A stretch of 64,000 nt of DNA from JAYOEY01 sp038116945 (GTDB taxonomy: Bacteria; Pseudomonadota; Alphaproteobacteria; MPNO01; UBA2964): positions 124,001 to 188,000 of the forward strand of contig JAYOEY010000003.1 of assembly GCA_038116945.1 (NCBI GenBank). Direction: 5' to 3'. Shown in pieces: positions 52,718 to 60,913 of the stretch (position 1 is its first letter; each line of letters begins with the position of its first letter). The position numbers were made by a program, and so were the translations under genes. The notes under the pieces are model-generated. The model saw only the letters and a program-made list of their open reading frames with translations. It searched no databases and had not been told where the DNA came from.

Positions 52718-53005
52718 CTATCGGACCAGGTCGTCGTAGAGGTCACGCCAGTCCGGGTTCATCTCACGGATCAGATTGACCTTCCATTGGCGCGGCCAAT
52801 GCTTGACGTTCTTTTCACGCTGGATGGCTGCCAGGGCCGTTTCATGAATTTCGTAGTAGACGAGACGGTGGAGGTTGTAGCGTTTCGAGAATCCCTCTAC
52901 CGACCCGGCTTTATGTTCATGGGCACGGCGCGCGAGATCGTTCGTGACACCGACATAGAGCGTTCCGTCGGGTCGATTGGCAAGCATATAGACGAAGTAC
53001 GCCAT
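52718..53005 (-). CDS. small GIY-YIG nuclease superfamily protein
   Basis: A 95-residue single-domain GIY-YIG protein of the UPF0213/YhbQ-like type. It starts MAYFVYMLANRPDGTLYVGV, in which the GIY-YIG pair appears as VYM and YVG; the Arg in DLARRAHEHKAG and the Glu in VYYEIHETALAAIQREK are expected active-site residues. These short proteins are numerous in Alphaproteobacteria and often lie among intergenic repeats. Here direct repeats lie on both sides and two REP-like hairpins upstream. Activity on DNA is inferred from the family. Confidence 0.85.
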   Translation of the reverse strand: MAYFVYMLANRPDGTLYVGVTNDLARRAHEHKAGSVEGFSKRYNLHRLVYYEIHETALAAIQREKNVKHWPRQWKVNLIREMNPDWRDLYDDLVR

Positions 53006-53027
53006 TATGCGATTCAACCGGCGAGAG

Positions 53028-53119
53028 ATCACCGGGACAAGCCGGGTGATGACGCCTCAAATTGTTCTCTGTCTTGCCCGAGCCCAATCTTTCGTCATGC
53101 CCGGGCGTGTCCCGGGCAT
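53028..53119. repeat. REP-like palindrome pair
   Basis: Hairpin ATCACCGGG/CCGGGTGAT (53028-53050, loop ACAAG) and the perfect nine-base hairpin ATGCCCGGG/CCCGGGCAT (53097-53119, loop CGTGT). Same two motifs as at 42173-42263, the first in the opposite orientation. They lie in the 283-base gap between the GIY-YIG and Rieske genes. Confidence 0.75.
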
Positions 53120-53148
53120 CTTGCGGAGGCAGAGCGCGCCGTCAGAAG

Positions 53149-53192
53149 GATCACCGGGCCCGAATTCACTTTACGCCTGTGGACGGCGACCT
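53149..53192. repeat. direct repeat, copy B
   Basis: Matches copy A (52658-52701) at 40 of 44 positions, including the block CCCGAATTCACTT. It lies upstream of the Rieske dioxygenase operon. Confidence 0.85.
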
Positions 53193-53288
53193 TTATGAAG
53201 CCGGCCCCCCCTCCCCGCCTCCCCGGCAGTTGAGCGCCTTCCCGTCCCGTGATAGCAAAACGGAAAGTCGAATGAACGGAGGCTACCG

Positions 53289-54587
53289 ATGACCGCCCTC
53301 GATACCGACTCGCTGCGCGCGCTGATCAGGCCCGACCGGGTGCATCGCGACTATTACCTGAACCCGGACATATTCAAGCTCGAGATGGAGCGCATCTTCG
53401 GGCGTTCCTGGCTGTGTCTCGGCCATGACAGCCAGGTGCCCGAACCGTTCGATTTCATGACCACCTCGCTGGCGGGACAGCCGGTCATCGTAACCCGCGA
53501 CCGCGACGGCGAGGTGCATGTGATGTTCAACCGCTGCACCCATCGCGGCGCGCAGGTCTGTACCGCGCCCAAGGGAAACACGCGCCGGTTCGAGTGCCCC
53601 TATCACGGCTGGGTGTTCCATGCCGACGGCAGGCTGGCCGGCACGCCCTATCCCGGCCGCTATGCCGAGGGCTTTATCGAGGAAGGCAATTTCGACCTGG
53701 CCCGCCCGCGGGTCGAGATCTATCGCGGCTTCATCTTCGCCAATCTGAGCCAGGACGCCCCGGACCTGGCGGAGTTCATGGGGCCGATGCTGGGCTGCAT
53801 CGACCATATGGTCGACCGCGCGCCGGACGGCGAGGTCGAGGCCCCGGCCGGCATGTTCCGCTATCGCTGGGACGGCAACTGGAAGATCCAGATCGAAAAT
53901 CTCAACGATCTCTACCACCCGATGTTCACCCACGCCTCGACCACCGCGGAGGACGGCACGCAGTTCCGCCGCCAGGGCGCGGAAGAGGACGATGCCGGCA
54001 AGGTGAAGCTGCTGGAGGAAGGCGCATCGCTCAACGCCCAGTGGGAGGACCAGCTGATCGAGGGCTTTCCGTGGGGTCATTCCTCGATGCAGAGCTTCCC
54101 GGTCGACAAGGGCAACAGCGGACCGGTCTATGAACGCTACCGGGCGGCGATGGTGGAACGCCATGGCGACCGCGCCGAAGAGGCGATGCGGGTGAAGTAC
54201 CACAACTCCATCTTCTTCCCGCAATGGTCGCTGCAATACCTGACCCAGCATATCCGGATCATGAATCCGATCTCGGTCGACTGCACCGAGAACATCATCA
54301 TCCCGCTCAAGCTCAAGGGCGCGCCGGAAGAAATGTGGCGGGCGCAGGTGCGGTCCAACAACAATTCGCACGCGCCCTCGGGCATGGTGATGGCCGACGA
54401 CATGGACGCCTGGACGCGCTGCCAGAACGGGCTGAAGGCGCAGGGCAATGACTGGGTCATCTTCGCCCGCTCGCTGGGCGAGGAGAAGCTCGACAACGCG
54501 GGCGGCTTCACCACCACCGGCACGTCGGAGGCCCATTCGCGCCAGCAGCACAGGGCGTGGCTGCACTATATGTGCGACGCGGCGTAA
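53289..54587 (+). CDS. aromatic-ring-hydroxylating dioxygenase alpha subunit
   Basis: A 432-residue Rieske oxygenase large subunit. The Rieske cluster is in CTHRGAQVC and ECPYHGW (about residues 79-102). The mononuclear iron motif is NLNDLYHPMFTH (about 205-216), with the bridging Asp, and His-x4-His ligands. These enzymes dihydroxylate aromatic rings or demethylate/deaminate; the closest class (benzoate-, anthranilate-, salicylate-like) cannot be fixed by eye. ATG 53289 has an ACGGAGGC site. The beta subunit starts at the last base of its stop. Ferredoxin and reductase components are not in the window. Confidence 0.92.
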   Translation: MTALDTDSLRALIRPDRVHRDYYLNPDIFKLEMERIFGRSWLCLGHDSQVPEPFDFMTTSLAGQPVIVTRDRDGEVHVMFNRCTHRGAQVCTAPKGNTRRFECPYHGWVFHADGRLAGTPYPGRYAEGFIEEGNFDLARPRVEIYRGFIFANLSQDAPDLAEFMGPMLGCIDHMVDRAPDGEVEAPAGMFRYRWDGNWKIQIENLNDLYHPMFTHASTTAEDGTQFRRQGAEEDDAGKVKLLEEGASLNAQWEDQLIEGFPWGHSSMQSFPVDKGNSGPVYERYRAAMVERHGDRAEEAMRVKYHNSIFFPQWSLQYLTQHIRIMNPISVDCTENIIIPLKLKGAPEEMWRAQVRSNNNSHAPSGMVMADDMDAWTRCQNGLKAQGNDWVIFARSLGEEKLDNAGGFTTTGTSEAHSRQQHRAWLHYMCDAA

Positions 54588-55066
54588 TGGCCGACACCCT
54601 GACCGAGATCGAACAGTTCCTCTATCGCGAGGCGCGTCTGCTCGACGAGCGCCGCTTCGAGGACTGGATGGGGCTGTTCGCCGACGACGGCTATTACTGG
54701 GTGCCGGGCGTGGCGGATGCTGAAGACCCGTACGAATGCGTCTCGATCTTCTTCGACGACAAGCCGCTGATGAAGACCCGTATTCAGCGGCTGCGCCATC
54801 CGCGGATTCATTCGCAGGAGCCGCCCAGCCGCACGACCCATTTCGTCTCCAACGTGGAAATCGACGAGGATTTCGGCGAAGCGAACGAAATGCTCGCATA
54901 CTCCGCCCAGATGATGCTGGAATTCCGCCTCGATCAGCAGACCAGTTTCGGCGGCAGATGCCGGCACTTGCTACGCCGGACGGACGGCGGATTCGAGATC
55001 GCCTGGAAACGCGTCGACCTCGTCAATTGCGACGGCATCTTCAAGACGCTGACGATCCCGTTCTGA
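54587..55066 (+). CDS. aromatic-ring-hydroxylating dioxygenase beta subunit
   Basis: A 159-residue small subunit of the NTF2-like fold. It begins MADTLTEIEQFLYREARLLD, with RRFEDWMGLFADDGYYWVPG the family signature near residue 30 and SRTTHFVSNVEIDED near 80. It stabilises the alpha hexamer. The start overlaps the alpha stop (TAATG), so it is translationally coupled. An inverted repeat follows at 55083. Confidence 0.92.
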   Translation: MADTLTEIEQFLYREARLLDERRFEDWMGLFADDGYYWVPGVADAEDPYECVSIFFDDKPLMKTRIQRLRHPRIHSQEPPSRTTHFVSNVEIDEDFGEANEMLAYSAQMMLEFRLDQQTSFGGRCRHLLRRTDGGFEIAWKRVDLVNCDGIFKTLTIPF

Positions 55067-55082
55067 GCTACTAACTTTCAGT

Positions 55083-55112
55083 CGTCATGGTCGGCCTTCG
55101 CCGACCATGACG
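55083..55112. terminator. bidirectional hairpin terminator
   Basis: Perfect 13-base arms CGTCATGGTCGGC (55083-55095) and GCCGACCATGACG (55100-55112) with loop CTTC. It lies between the convergent dioxygenase and amidohydrolase genes. A strong T-run is missing on both sides, so it may need Rho help. Confidence 0.6.
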
Positions 55113-55245
55113 GTTAGTCAATGGAGCGATCAGCGGTAATTACTTCCGTCGTCTTTCCATTCCTGTCGCTTGGACAACTGCGCGGTTTTCTCCGTCCCGC
55201 TGACGGGGTTCCACCCCCGCGCGCGGGGGAGGGTCAGGGAGGGGC

Positions 55246-56715
55246 TCACCCCGCTTCCAGAATTGCCGCCGCGTCCGTCTCCAGCACGGTGCCCCTGAAA
55301 AAATCCGGGTTCATGCCGCCGTGGAGCCGGACCGTGTTGCCGTACATGAAATCGCGGTACTGCGCCTCGGTCATCAGCCCGTCTTCGAGCTGCTCGTAGG
55401 CTTCGACCGCGACATGCCGCGCGTCGGTCACGTCCCAGTGGCCGATATCGGAGGAGAACAGCGCCTTGACCGGGAGTGAGAACGGCATGCCCTCGCCGCG
55501 CAGCGCCGCCCCGGCATAGGGCTCGTCGGCCTCGCACCCGAAAAAGAACGGCTTCTGGAACCGGTCGACCAGGTCTTCGATCCGCGTCATGCCGCAGGCG
55601 TGGAACTCGTCGACCAGCTTCGGGTCCAGCCGGTCCTGCTCGCCCATCCCGACATCGCGCGGCGGCGGGTCGAACCCGTCCGCCTCGGTAATGTGATCGG
55701 CGATCACGCCGTCCGAATATTGCCGGAACAGGGATGCCATTTCCTGCGTATCCACGTTGCGGGAATCGAAATAATGCACGCCCTCGGCGTTGCGTTTCAG
55801 CCAGCGCTCGCGCAGGCCGGAAAACAGCACCCCGCCCCACGACACGCCGCCTTCCATGAAGCCGAAATTGAGGCCGGGAAAGCGCGCCGTCACCCCGCCG
55901 AAGAACAGCGCCTTGGCGAACATCTCGCCGCCGGCGGCGAAATGGCCCAGATGGTTGAACATGAAATTATTGACGGCGCGGCGGAAGCCGAGCCCGAACG
56001 TGGTGTTGTGCGCCGTCACCGCGACGCCGAGCTCGACGCATCTGGCCCAGACCGGGTCGTAATCGTAAGGGGAATCGAGCGCCAGCATGTCGCAATACTG
56101 CGCCGCGCGGGCGACGCGCGGGTCGGCATCCTTCATCCCGTCCGGCGTGCGCAGCACGAAATTGGCGAGCGCGATCGATTTCAGCCCCAGCGTGCCGATG
56201 GCGTGGTCGAGTTCCGCCAGCGCTTCCTCCGGCGTATGGGTCGGGATGATGGCGACCGGCGTCATGCGGTCGGCATGGTCGCGGTAGAGATCGGCCACCA
56301 TCGTGTTGTAGGCGCGGCACAAAGCCGGACGGAACGTATCGTGCGGCAGGTTGACGTAGATCAGCCCGGCGGAGGGATACAGGATCGCGAAATCGATGCC
56401 GAGCTCGTCCATCCGCGCGCGCCTGAGATTGGGCAGCGCCGCCGTCGCCCGGTCGAGCGTATTGGCCCCGGCGGTCGCCCAGAATTGCGGCCTTCCCATG
56501 CGCCACGCCATGCGGTCGGCCGGCGTGGCGTGATCCCACTGGAACCGGCGCGCCTGCTCGTCCCACGCCTGGTACTCCGCCCGCATCTGCGCCCCGAACA
56601 GCCCTTCCAGATAATCGAGCACAATCTTGCGGTACTCGAGAATATGCCCGTCCGCGTCGATGGTGGGGTGGCCCTGTCTCTGGCGGATTTCGGCGGCGGT
56701 GGGGCCGTCGGTCAT
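55246..56715 (-). CDS. amidohydrolase-2 family protein (paralogue)
   Basis: A 489-residue amidohydrolase-2 protein, similar in length and motifs to the one at 5689: TIDADGHILEYRK at the N terminus, AVTAHNTTFG mid-barrel and the shared LFSSDIGHWDVTDARHVAVE near residue 410. The metal-site His/Asp pattern suggests decarboxylase or hydrolase activity on an aromatic acid. It converges on the dioxygenase operon, with which it may act. ATG 56715 has a GGAGC site. A repeat pair and the katG terminator lie upstream. Confidence 0.8.
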   Translation of the reverse strand: MTDGPTAAEIRQRQGHPTIDADGHILEYRKIVLDYLEGLFGAQMRAEYQAWDEQARRFQWDHATPADRMAWRMGRPQFWATAGANTLDRATAALPNLRRARMDELGIDFAILYPSAGLIYVNLPHDTFRPALCRAYNTMVADLYRDHADRMTPVAIIPTHTPEEALAELDHAIGTLGLKSIALANFVLRTPDGMKDADPRVARAAQYCDMLALDSPYDYDPVWARCVELGVAVTAHNTTFGLGFRRAVNNFMFNHLGHFAAGGEMFAKALFFGGVTARFPGLNFGFMEGGVSWGGVLFSGLRERWLKRNAEGVHYFDSRNVDTQEMASLFRQYSDGVIADHITEADGFDPPPRDVGMGEQDRLDPKLVDEFHACGMTRIEDLVDRFQKPFFFGCEADEPYAGAALRGEGMPFSLPVKALFSSDIGHWDVTDARHVAVEAYEQLEDGLMTEAQYRDFMYGNTVRLHGGMNPDFFRGTVLETDAAAILEAG

Positions 56716-56790
56716 GGGATGCTCCGGGGCTTTGTCGGTGGGTCCCTATCGTACAAAGACGAAGGAAGGACCGCCACCCGGGGGCGGCTT

Positions 56791-56909
56791 GCCTCGTCTT
56801 TCGAGACGTTCGCTCCGCTCACCCCTCAGGATGAGGCAAACCTGAAAAACTGACCTCATGTTGAGGAGGCCCGCAGATTTATCTGAGGGCCGTCTCGAAA
56901 TACGAGGTC
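56791..56909. repeat. pair of inverted palindromic intergenic repeats
   Basis: Two opposed copies of a palindrome-ended element, at 56791-56837 and 56852-56909. Each has a CTCGT(C/A)TTTCGAGACG end and a (A)TGAGG end; the second copy is flanked by GACCTC and GAGGTC. This form is common in alphaproteobacterial intergenic regions. Confidence 0.6.
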
Positions 56910-56916
56910 AATAGAA

Positions 56917-56946
56917 GAAGGGGCCAGCCAATTGGCGGGCCCCTTC
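56917..56946 (-). terminator. katG terminator
   Basis: Arms GAAGGGGCC (56917-56925) and GGCCCCTTC (56938-56946). On the minus strand the stem follows the katG stop and leads into TTCTTCT. Confidence 0.7.
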
Positions 56947-56969
56947 GGTTTCAGCGATGTGTCGGCAGA

Positions 56970-59132
56970 TCAGGTGAGATCGAACCGGTCGGCGTTCATG
57001 ATTTTCGTCCAGGCGGCGACGAAATCGTCGACGAACTTCGCCGCGCTGTCGTCCTGGGCGTAGATTTCCGCGTAGGCGCGGAGCACCGAGTTGGAACCGA
57101 ACACCAGGTCGGTCCGCGTCGCCGTCCATTTCACCGCACCGGTAGCCCGGTCGCGGATTTCGTAGACGCCGTCGCCGGCAGGCTTCCACGCGTATGCCAT
57201 GTCACACAGATTGACGAAAAAATCGTTCGTCAGCGCGCCTTCGCGTTCGGTGAAAACGCCGTGCTTCACGCCGCCATGGTTGGTTCCCATGACCCGCATG
57301 CCACCGACCAGCACCGTCATCTCCTTCGCCGTCAGCCCCATCAGCTGGGTGCGGTCGAGCATCAGCTCCTCAGCGCTGACAGCGTAGGCCTGCTTCAACC
57401 AGTTGCGATAGCCGTCATGGATCGGCTCAAGCGGCGCAAACGAGTCGGCATCGGTTTGCTCGTCGGTCGCGTCGCCGCGACCGGGCGAGAACGGCACCGT
57501 GATCTCATGGCCCGCCGCTTTCGCCGCCTGTTCCACGCCGACATTGCCGGCCAGCACGATGACGTCGGCAACGCTGGCGCCCGCGTCCGCCGCGATCGGC
57601 TCCAGCACCGACAGCACCCTGGCCAGACGGTCGGGCTCGTTACCCTCCCAGCCCTTCTGGGGAGCGAGACGGATGCGCGCGCCATTGGCGCCGCCCCGCA
57701 TGTCGGAACCCCGGAAAGTTCGGGCGCTGTCCCAGGCGGTCGCCACCATCTCGGCGACGCCGAGGCCGCTGTCGGCGATGGCTGCCCTGACGGCATCGAC
57801 ATCGTAGCCGGTCGGTCCCTGCGGCACCGGATCCTGCCAGATCAGGTCTTCCGCCGGCACATCGGGGCCGATATAGCGCGCCTTCGGACCCATATCGCGA
57901 TGGGTCAGCTTGAACCAGGCGCGGGCGAACGCATCACGGAACGCCTCGTGATCGTCACGGAACCGCAGCGAAATCTCGCGATAGGCCGGATCCATCTTCA
58001 TCGCCATGTCCGCGTCGGTCATGATCGGCATTGTGCGGATCGAGGGGTCCTCCACATCTACCGGCATGTCCTCTTCGGCGATGTCGACCGGCATCCATTG
58101 ATTGGCCCCGGCCGGGCTCTTGCCGACTTCCCATTCATATTTGAACAGCAGCTCGAAATAGCCGTTATCGAACACGGTCGGGTTCGTCGTCCAGGCACCC
58201 TCGAGGCCGCTGGTAACCGCATCGCGTCCGACGCCCGTGCCGTTGGGATTGTCCCAGCCGAAACCCTGATGCGCCACATCGGCGCCTTCGGGGTCGGGAC
58301 CCAGCTTGCCGGCATCACCGTTGCCGTGCGCCTTGCCGACCGTGTGCCCGCCGGCGGTGAGCGCGACGGTTTCCTCGTCATCCATCGCCATGCGGGCGAA
58401 GGTTTCGCGCACCGCTGCCGCCGTCTTGAACGGATCGGGCTTGCCGTCGACGCCTTCGGGGTTGACGTAGATCAGGCCCATCTGCACCGCGGCCAGCGGA
58501 TTTTCGAGGGACGTCTCGTCACCGGAATCGGCGTAACGGTCCTTGCCCAGCCATTCCTTCTCGGCGCCCCAGTAAATGTCCTTCTCGGGGTGCCAGATAT
58601 CCTCGCGGCCAAAGCCAAAGCCGAAGGTTTTGAAACCCATCGACTCATAGGCCATGTTGCCGGCGAGAATGATCAGGTCGGCCCAGGAAATCTTGTTGCC
58701 GTATTTCTTCTTGATCGGCCAGAGCAGACGGCGCGCCTTGTCGAGGCTGACATTGTCCGGCCAGGAGTTGAGCAGCGCAAAACGCTGGTTGCCGGTGCCG
58801 GCGCCGCCGCGCCCGTCGGCGACGCGGTAGGTCCCCGCCGCATGCCACGCCATGCGGACCATCAGCCCGCCATAATGACCCCAGTCGGCGGGCCACCAAA
58901 TCTGGCTGTCGGTCATCAGATCGCGCAGGTCGGCCTTGAGCCCCTCGACGTCGAGCTTTTTGACCTCGTCCCGATAATCGAAGCCCGGCCCCATAGGGTC
59001 GGTCTTCGCATCATGCTGGTGCAGGATGTCGAGATTGAGGGCGTTGGGCCACCAGTCCATGACTTCCTTGTTCACGGTGGTGCTGCCACCATGCATCACC
59101 GGGCATTTACCCGCGCTTCCGTTGCCGTCCAT
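56970..59132 (-). CDS. katG: catalase-peroxidase
   Basis: A 720-residue haem enzyme, KatG length, built from two homologous peroxidase domains. The distal site RMAWHAAGTYR (about residue 95) has the catalytic Arg, Trp and His; the Tyr of the Met-Tyr-Trp adduct is in MGLIYVNPEGV; the proximal His is in LTAGGHTVGKAHGNG (about 262). It destroys H2O2 in the cytoplasm. ATG 59132 is preceded by AGGAGG with five bases spacing. The promoter reads TTGAAA, 17 bases, TATATT, and a hairpin terminator follows. Confidence 0.97.
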   Translation of the reverse strand: MDGNGSAGKCPVMHGGSTTVNKEVMDWWPNALNLDILHQHDAKTDPMGPGFDYRDEVKKLDVEGLKADLRDLMTDSQIWWPADWGHYGGLMVRMAWHAAGTYRVADGRGGAGTGNQRFALLNSWPDNVSLDKARRLLWPIKKKYGNKISWADLIILAGNMAYESMGFKTFGFGFGREDIWHPEKDIYWGAEKEWLGKDRYADSGDETSLENPLAAVQMGLIYVNPEGVDGKPDPFKTAAAVRETFARMAMDDEETVALTAGGHTVGKAHGNGDAGKLGPDPEGADVAHQGFGWDNPNGTGVGRDAVTSGLEGAWTTNPTVFDNGYFELLFKYEWEVGKSPAGANQWMPVDIAEEDMPVDVEDPSIRTMPIMTDADMAMKMDPAYREISLRFRDDHEAFRDAFARAWFKLTHRDMGPKARYIGPDVPAEDLIWQDPVPQGPTGYDVDAVRAAIADSGLGVAEMVATAWDSARTFRGSDMRGGANGARIRLAPQKGWEGNEPDRLARVLSVLEPIAADAGASVADVIVLAGNVGVEQAAKAAGHEITVPFSPGRGDATDEQTDADSFAPLEPIHDGYRNWLKQAYAVSAEELMLDRTQLMGLTAKEMTVLVGGMRVMGTNHGGVKHGVFTEREGALTNDFFVNLCDMAYAWKPAGDGVYEIRDRATGAVKWTATRTDLVFGSNSVLRAYAEIYAQDDSAAKFVDDFVAAWTKIMNADRFDLT

Positions 59133-59163
59133 TTTTTCCTCCTAACGATCTTCAAACCCGCCT

Positions 59164-59209
59164 TATTGCGAATTGGAATTAATATAATAATTGACATACG
59201 CCTTTTCAA
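59164..59209 (-). promoter_or_regulatory. katG promoter with shared iron-box-like motif
   Basis: On the minus strand: -35 TTGAAA (59204-59209), 17-base spacer, -10 TATATT (59181-59186), then ATTCGCAATA (59164-59173), which is identical to the core of both arms of the repeat at 7269-7328. The element is immediately downstream of the -10, a repressor-type position. The katG ribosome-binding site is AGGAGG at 59138-59143. Confidence 0.6.
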
Positions 59210-59295
59210 TGGCATGAACACTATTCTAGAATTATTTTATTTTATTGTATTTTGCGCGACCGACGGTCGCTGCAAGTCGCTGGAATCAAACGAAA

Positions 59296-59319
59296 AGGGC
59301 CGGCATTTCTGCCGGCCCT
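59296..59319 (-). terminator. intrinsic terminator of the UbiD-family gene
   Basis: Perfect ten-base arms AGGGCCGGCA (59296-59305) and TGCCGGCCCT (59310-59319), loop TTTC, followed on the minus strand by TTTCGTTTG. It separates the UbiD gene from the katG promoter. Confidence 0.85.
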
Positions 59320-59344
59320 GCGTTCTCCAACTGCTTGGTATTTG

Positions 59345-60769
59345 CTACCCCGGCAGCACGTCGCCGAATTTCTTCATGATGCGCGCGTCCAGATCGGGCG
59401 AATTGCGCGCCACGATGGGGAACGTGTCCTTGCGGCGATAGGGGCGGCAGGCATCCACCACCACGCGCGAATTGCGCGGGTCCTCGTGGCTGTAGGCCAT
59501 CGGGTCGAGATGGGTGCTCCAGCAGCCGTTGAGGATATCGACACCGTCCTTGGGATCGCACCTGGTGCACATCGACCAGATCACGTCGTTCAGGTTGGCC
59601 GGATCGATATCGTCGTCGACCACGATCACCCAGCGGTTGGCGTAGGCCCCGGCATGGCACTGGCTGGCCACCAGCCCGGCCTGCTTCGAATGGCCGCCAT
59701 ACATGGTCTTGACCGAAACCGTCAGCCACATGCGGCTGCCGCCGGCCTCGTGCGCCCAGACGCCCTTGACCTCGGGGATGCCGGCGGCCTCGAGCTGGTT
59801 CCACACCGCGCCGCAGCGATAGGTGCCGCGATAGAACGTGTCGTCATTGGGCGGCACCGCCGGGATCGCACCGAGCAGGATCGGATCGTCGCGATGCATG
59901 AAGGTCTCGATGCGGATCGCCGGCTGCTTGGTCTCGCCGCCCGCGTAATAGCCGGTCCACTCGCCGAGCGGGCCTTCCGTGATCACGTCGTCCGGATGGA
60001 TGAAGCCCTCGAACGCGATCTCCGCGTTGGCCGGCACCGGCAGGCCGGTCTTCGGCATGTTGATGATCTCGACGCCCTCGCCCAGCAGTCCGCCGGCGCA
60101 ATCGTACTCGTTCTTGCCGTAGGGCATCTCGAGCCCCGCCACCATGAACAAAGCCGGATGCATGCCGACCACCACGGCGACCGGGCAGGGCTCGCCCTTC
60201 GCATGGTACTTGTTGCGGATGATGTCGCCATGCTTGCCCTTGGACGTCATCAGCGACGCGGTGCCCGGCCCGTGCGACTGCACGCGGTAGGCGCCGTAAT
60301 TGATCCAGCCGGTATCCGGGTCGCGCATCACCACCATGCTGGCCGTGCCGATGAAATAGCCGCCGTCGAGCTCGTGCCATTTCGGGGTCGGGATCTTCTC
60401 GATATTGACGTCCTGGCCCTCGTAGACGTTGTCGAGCAGCGGCCCGCCATTGACCTCGACCGGCGGGATCGAAGGCTGGTTCTTCATGTAGTTGCGCCAG
60501 TAATCGACGAGGCCGACCTCGGAGGTATCCACCGGCAGGTCGAGCGCGATATTGATGCGCGGCACCGAGGTCAGGATGTTTGCCAGCACGCGGTAGCCCT
60601 TGTCGTATCCGGGGATGTCGTCGAACATGACCGCCGGGTTAGTCATCTTGCGCATGTGGATATCGACGATCGCGCCGATCTCTTCCTCCCGGTCGGCGCC
60701 CGACACGTGCTGCAGCTGTCCCGCCGCCTCGAGCCCGTCAATCCAGTCCCTCAGATCCTTGTTCGCCAC
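59345..60769 (-). CDS. UbiD-family decarboxylase
   Basis: A 474-residue UbiD-family (de)carboxylase, which uses prenylated FMN made by a UbiX partner; none is in the window. Family-like blocks are NPAVMFDDIPGYDKGYRV near residue 45, a Lys/Arg-rich prFMN-site region (SHGPGTASLMTSKGKHGDII near 165) and EGPLGEWTGYYAGG near 265, holding the catalytic Glu region. It would carboxylate or decarboxylate an aromatic or enoic acid. The start is GTG 60769 with an AGGAGA site. A terminator follows. The Mo hydroxylase operon lies upstream on the same strand. Confidence 0.85.
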   Translation of the reverse strand: MANKDLRDWIDGLEAAGQLQHVSGADREEEIGAIVDIHMRKMTNPAVMFDDIPGYDKGYRVLANILTSVPRINIALDLPVDTSEVGLVDYWRNYMKNQPSIPPVEVNGGPLLDNVYEGQDVNIEKIPTPKWHELDGGYFIGTASMVVMRDPDTGWINYGAYRVQSHGPGTASLMTSKGKHGDIIRNKYHAKGEPCPVAVVVGMHPALFMVAGLEMPYGKNEYDCAGGLLGEGVEIINMPKTGLPVPANAEIAFEGFIHPDDVITEGPLGEWTGYYAGGETKQPAIRIETFMHRDDPILLGAIPAVPPNDDTFYRGTYRCGAVWNQLEAAGIPEVKGVWAHEAGGSRMWLTVSVKTMYGGHSKQAGLVASQCHAGAYANRWVIVVDDDIDPANLNDVIWSMCTRCDPKDGVDILNGCWSTHLDPMAYSHEDPRNSRVVVDACRPYRRKDTFPIVARNSPDLDARIMKKFGDVLPG

Positions 60770-60824
60770 GATGTGTTCTCCTGTGTCCTGATGGGCCGTT
60801 TCCGACCCGCTTCATCATACTGTC

Positions 60825-60900
60825 ATCCCGGACCTGATCCGGGATCCCTATATCCGCTGTCTGCGCGTTGGCCCGATGGACCCCGGCTCAAGGCCGGGGT
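60825..60900. repeat. REP-like palindrome pair
   Basis: Two hairpins: ATCCCGGA/TCCGGGAT (60825-60845, loop CCTGA) and ACCCCGGC/GCCGGGGT (60880-60900, loop TCAAG). They lie between the UbiD gene and the Mo-subunit gene and belong to the GTCATCCCGG...CCGGGGTGAC class frequent in Alphaproteobacteria. Confidence 0.7.
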
Positions 60901-60913
60901 GACAACAGTACCG

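Noticed and set aside
53283..54899. 538-codon minus-strand frame opposite the Rieske dioxygenase
   Set aside because: The dioxygenase is certain; the antisense product has no family features.
57261..59441. 726-codon plus-strand frame opposite katG
   Set aside because: katG is certain on the minus strand; the translation is low-complexity Arg/His/Val-rich, as expected of a shadow.
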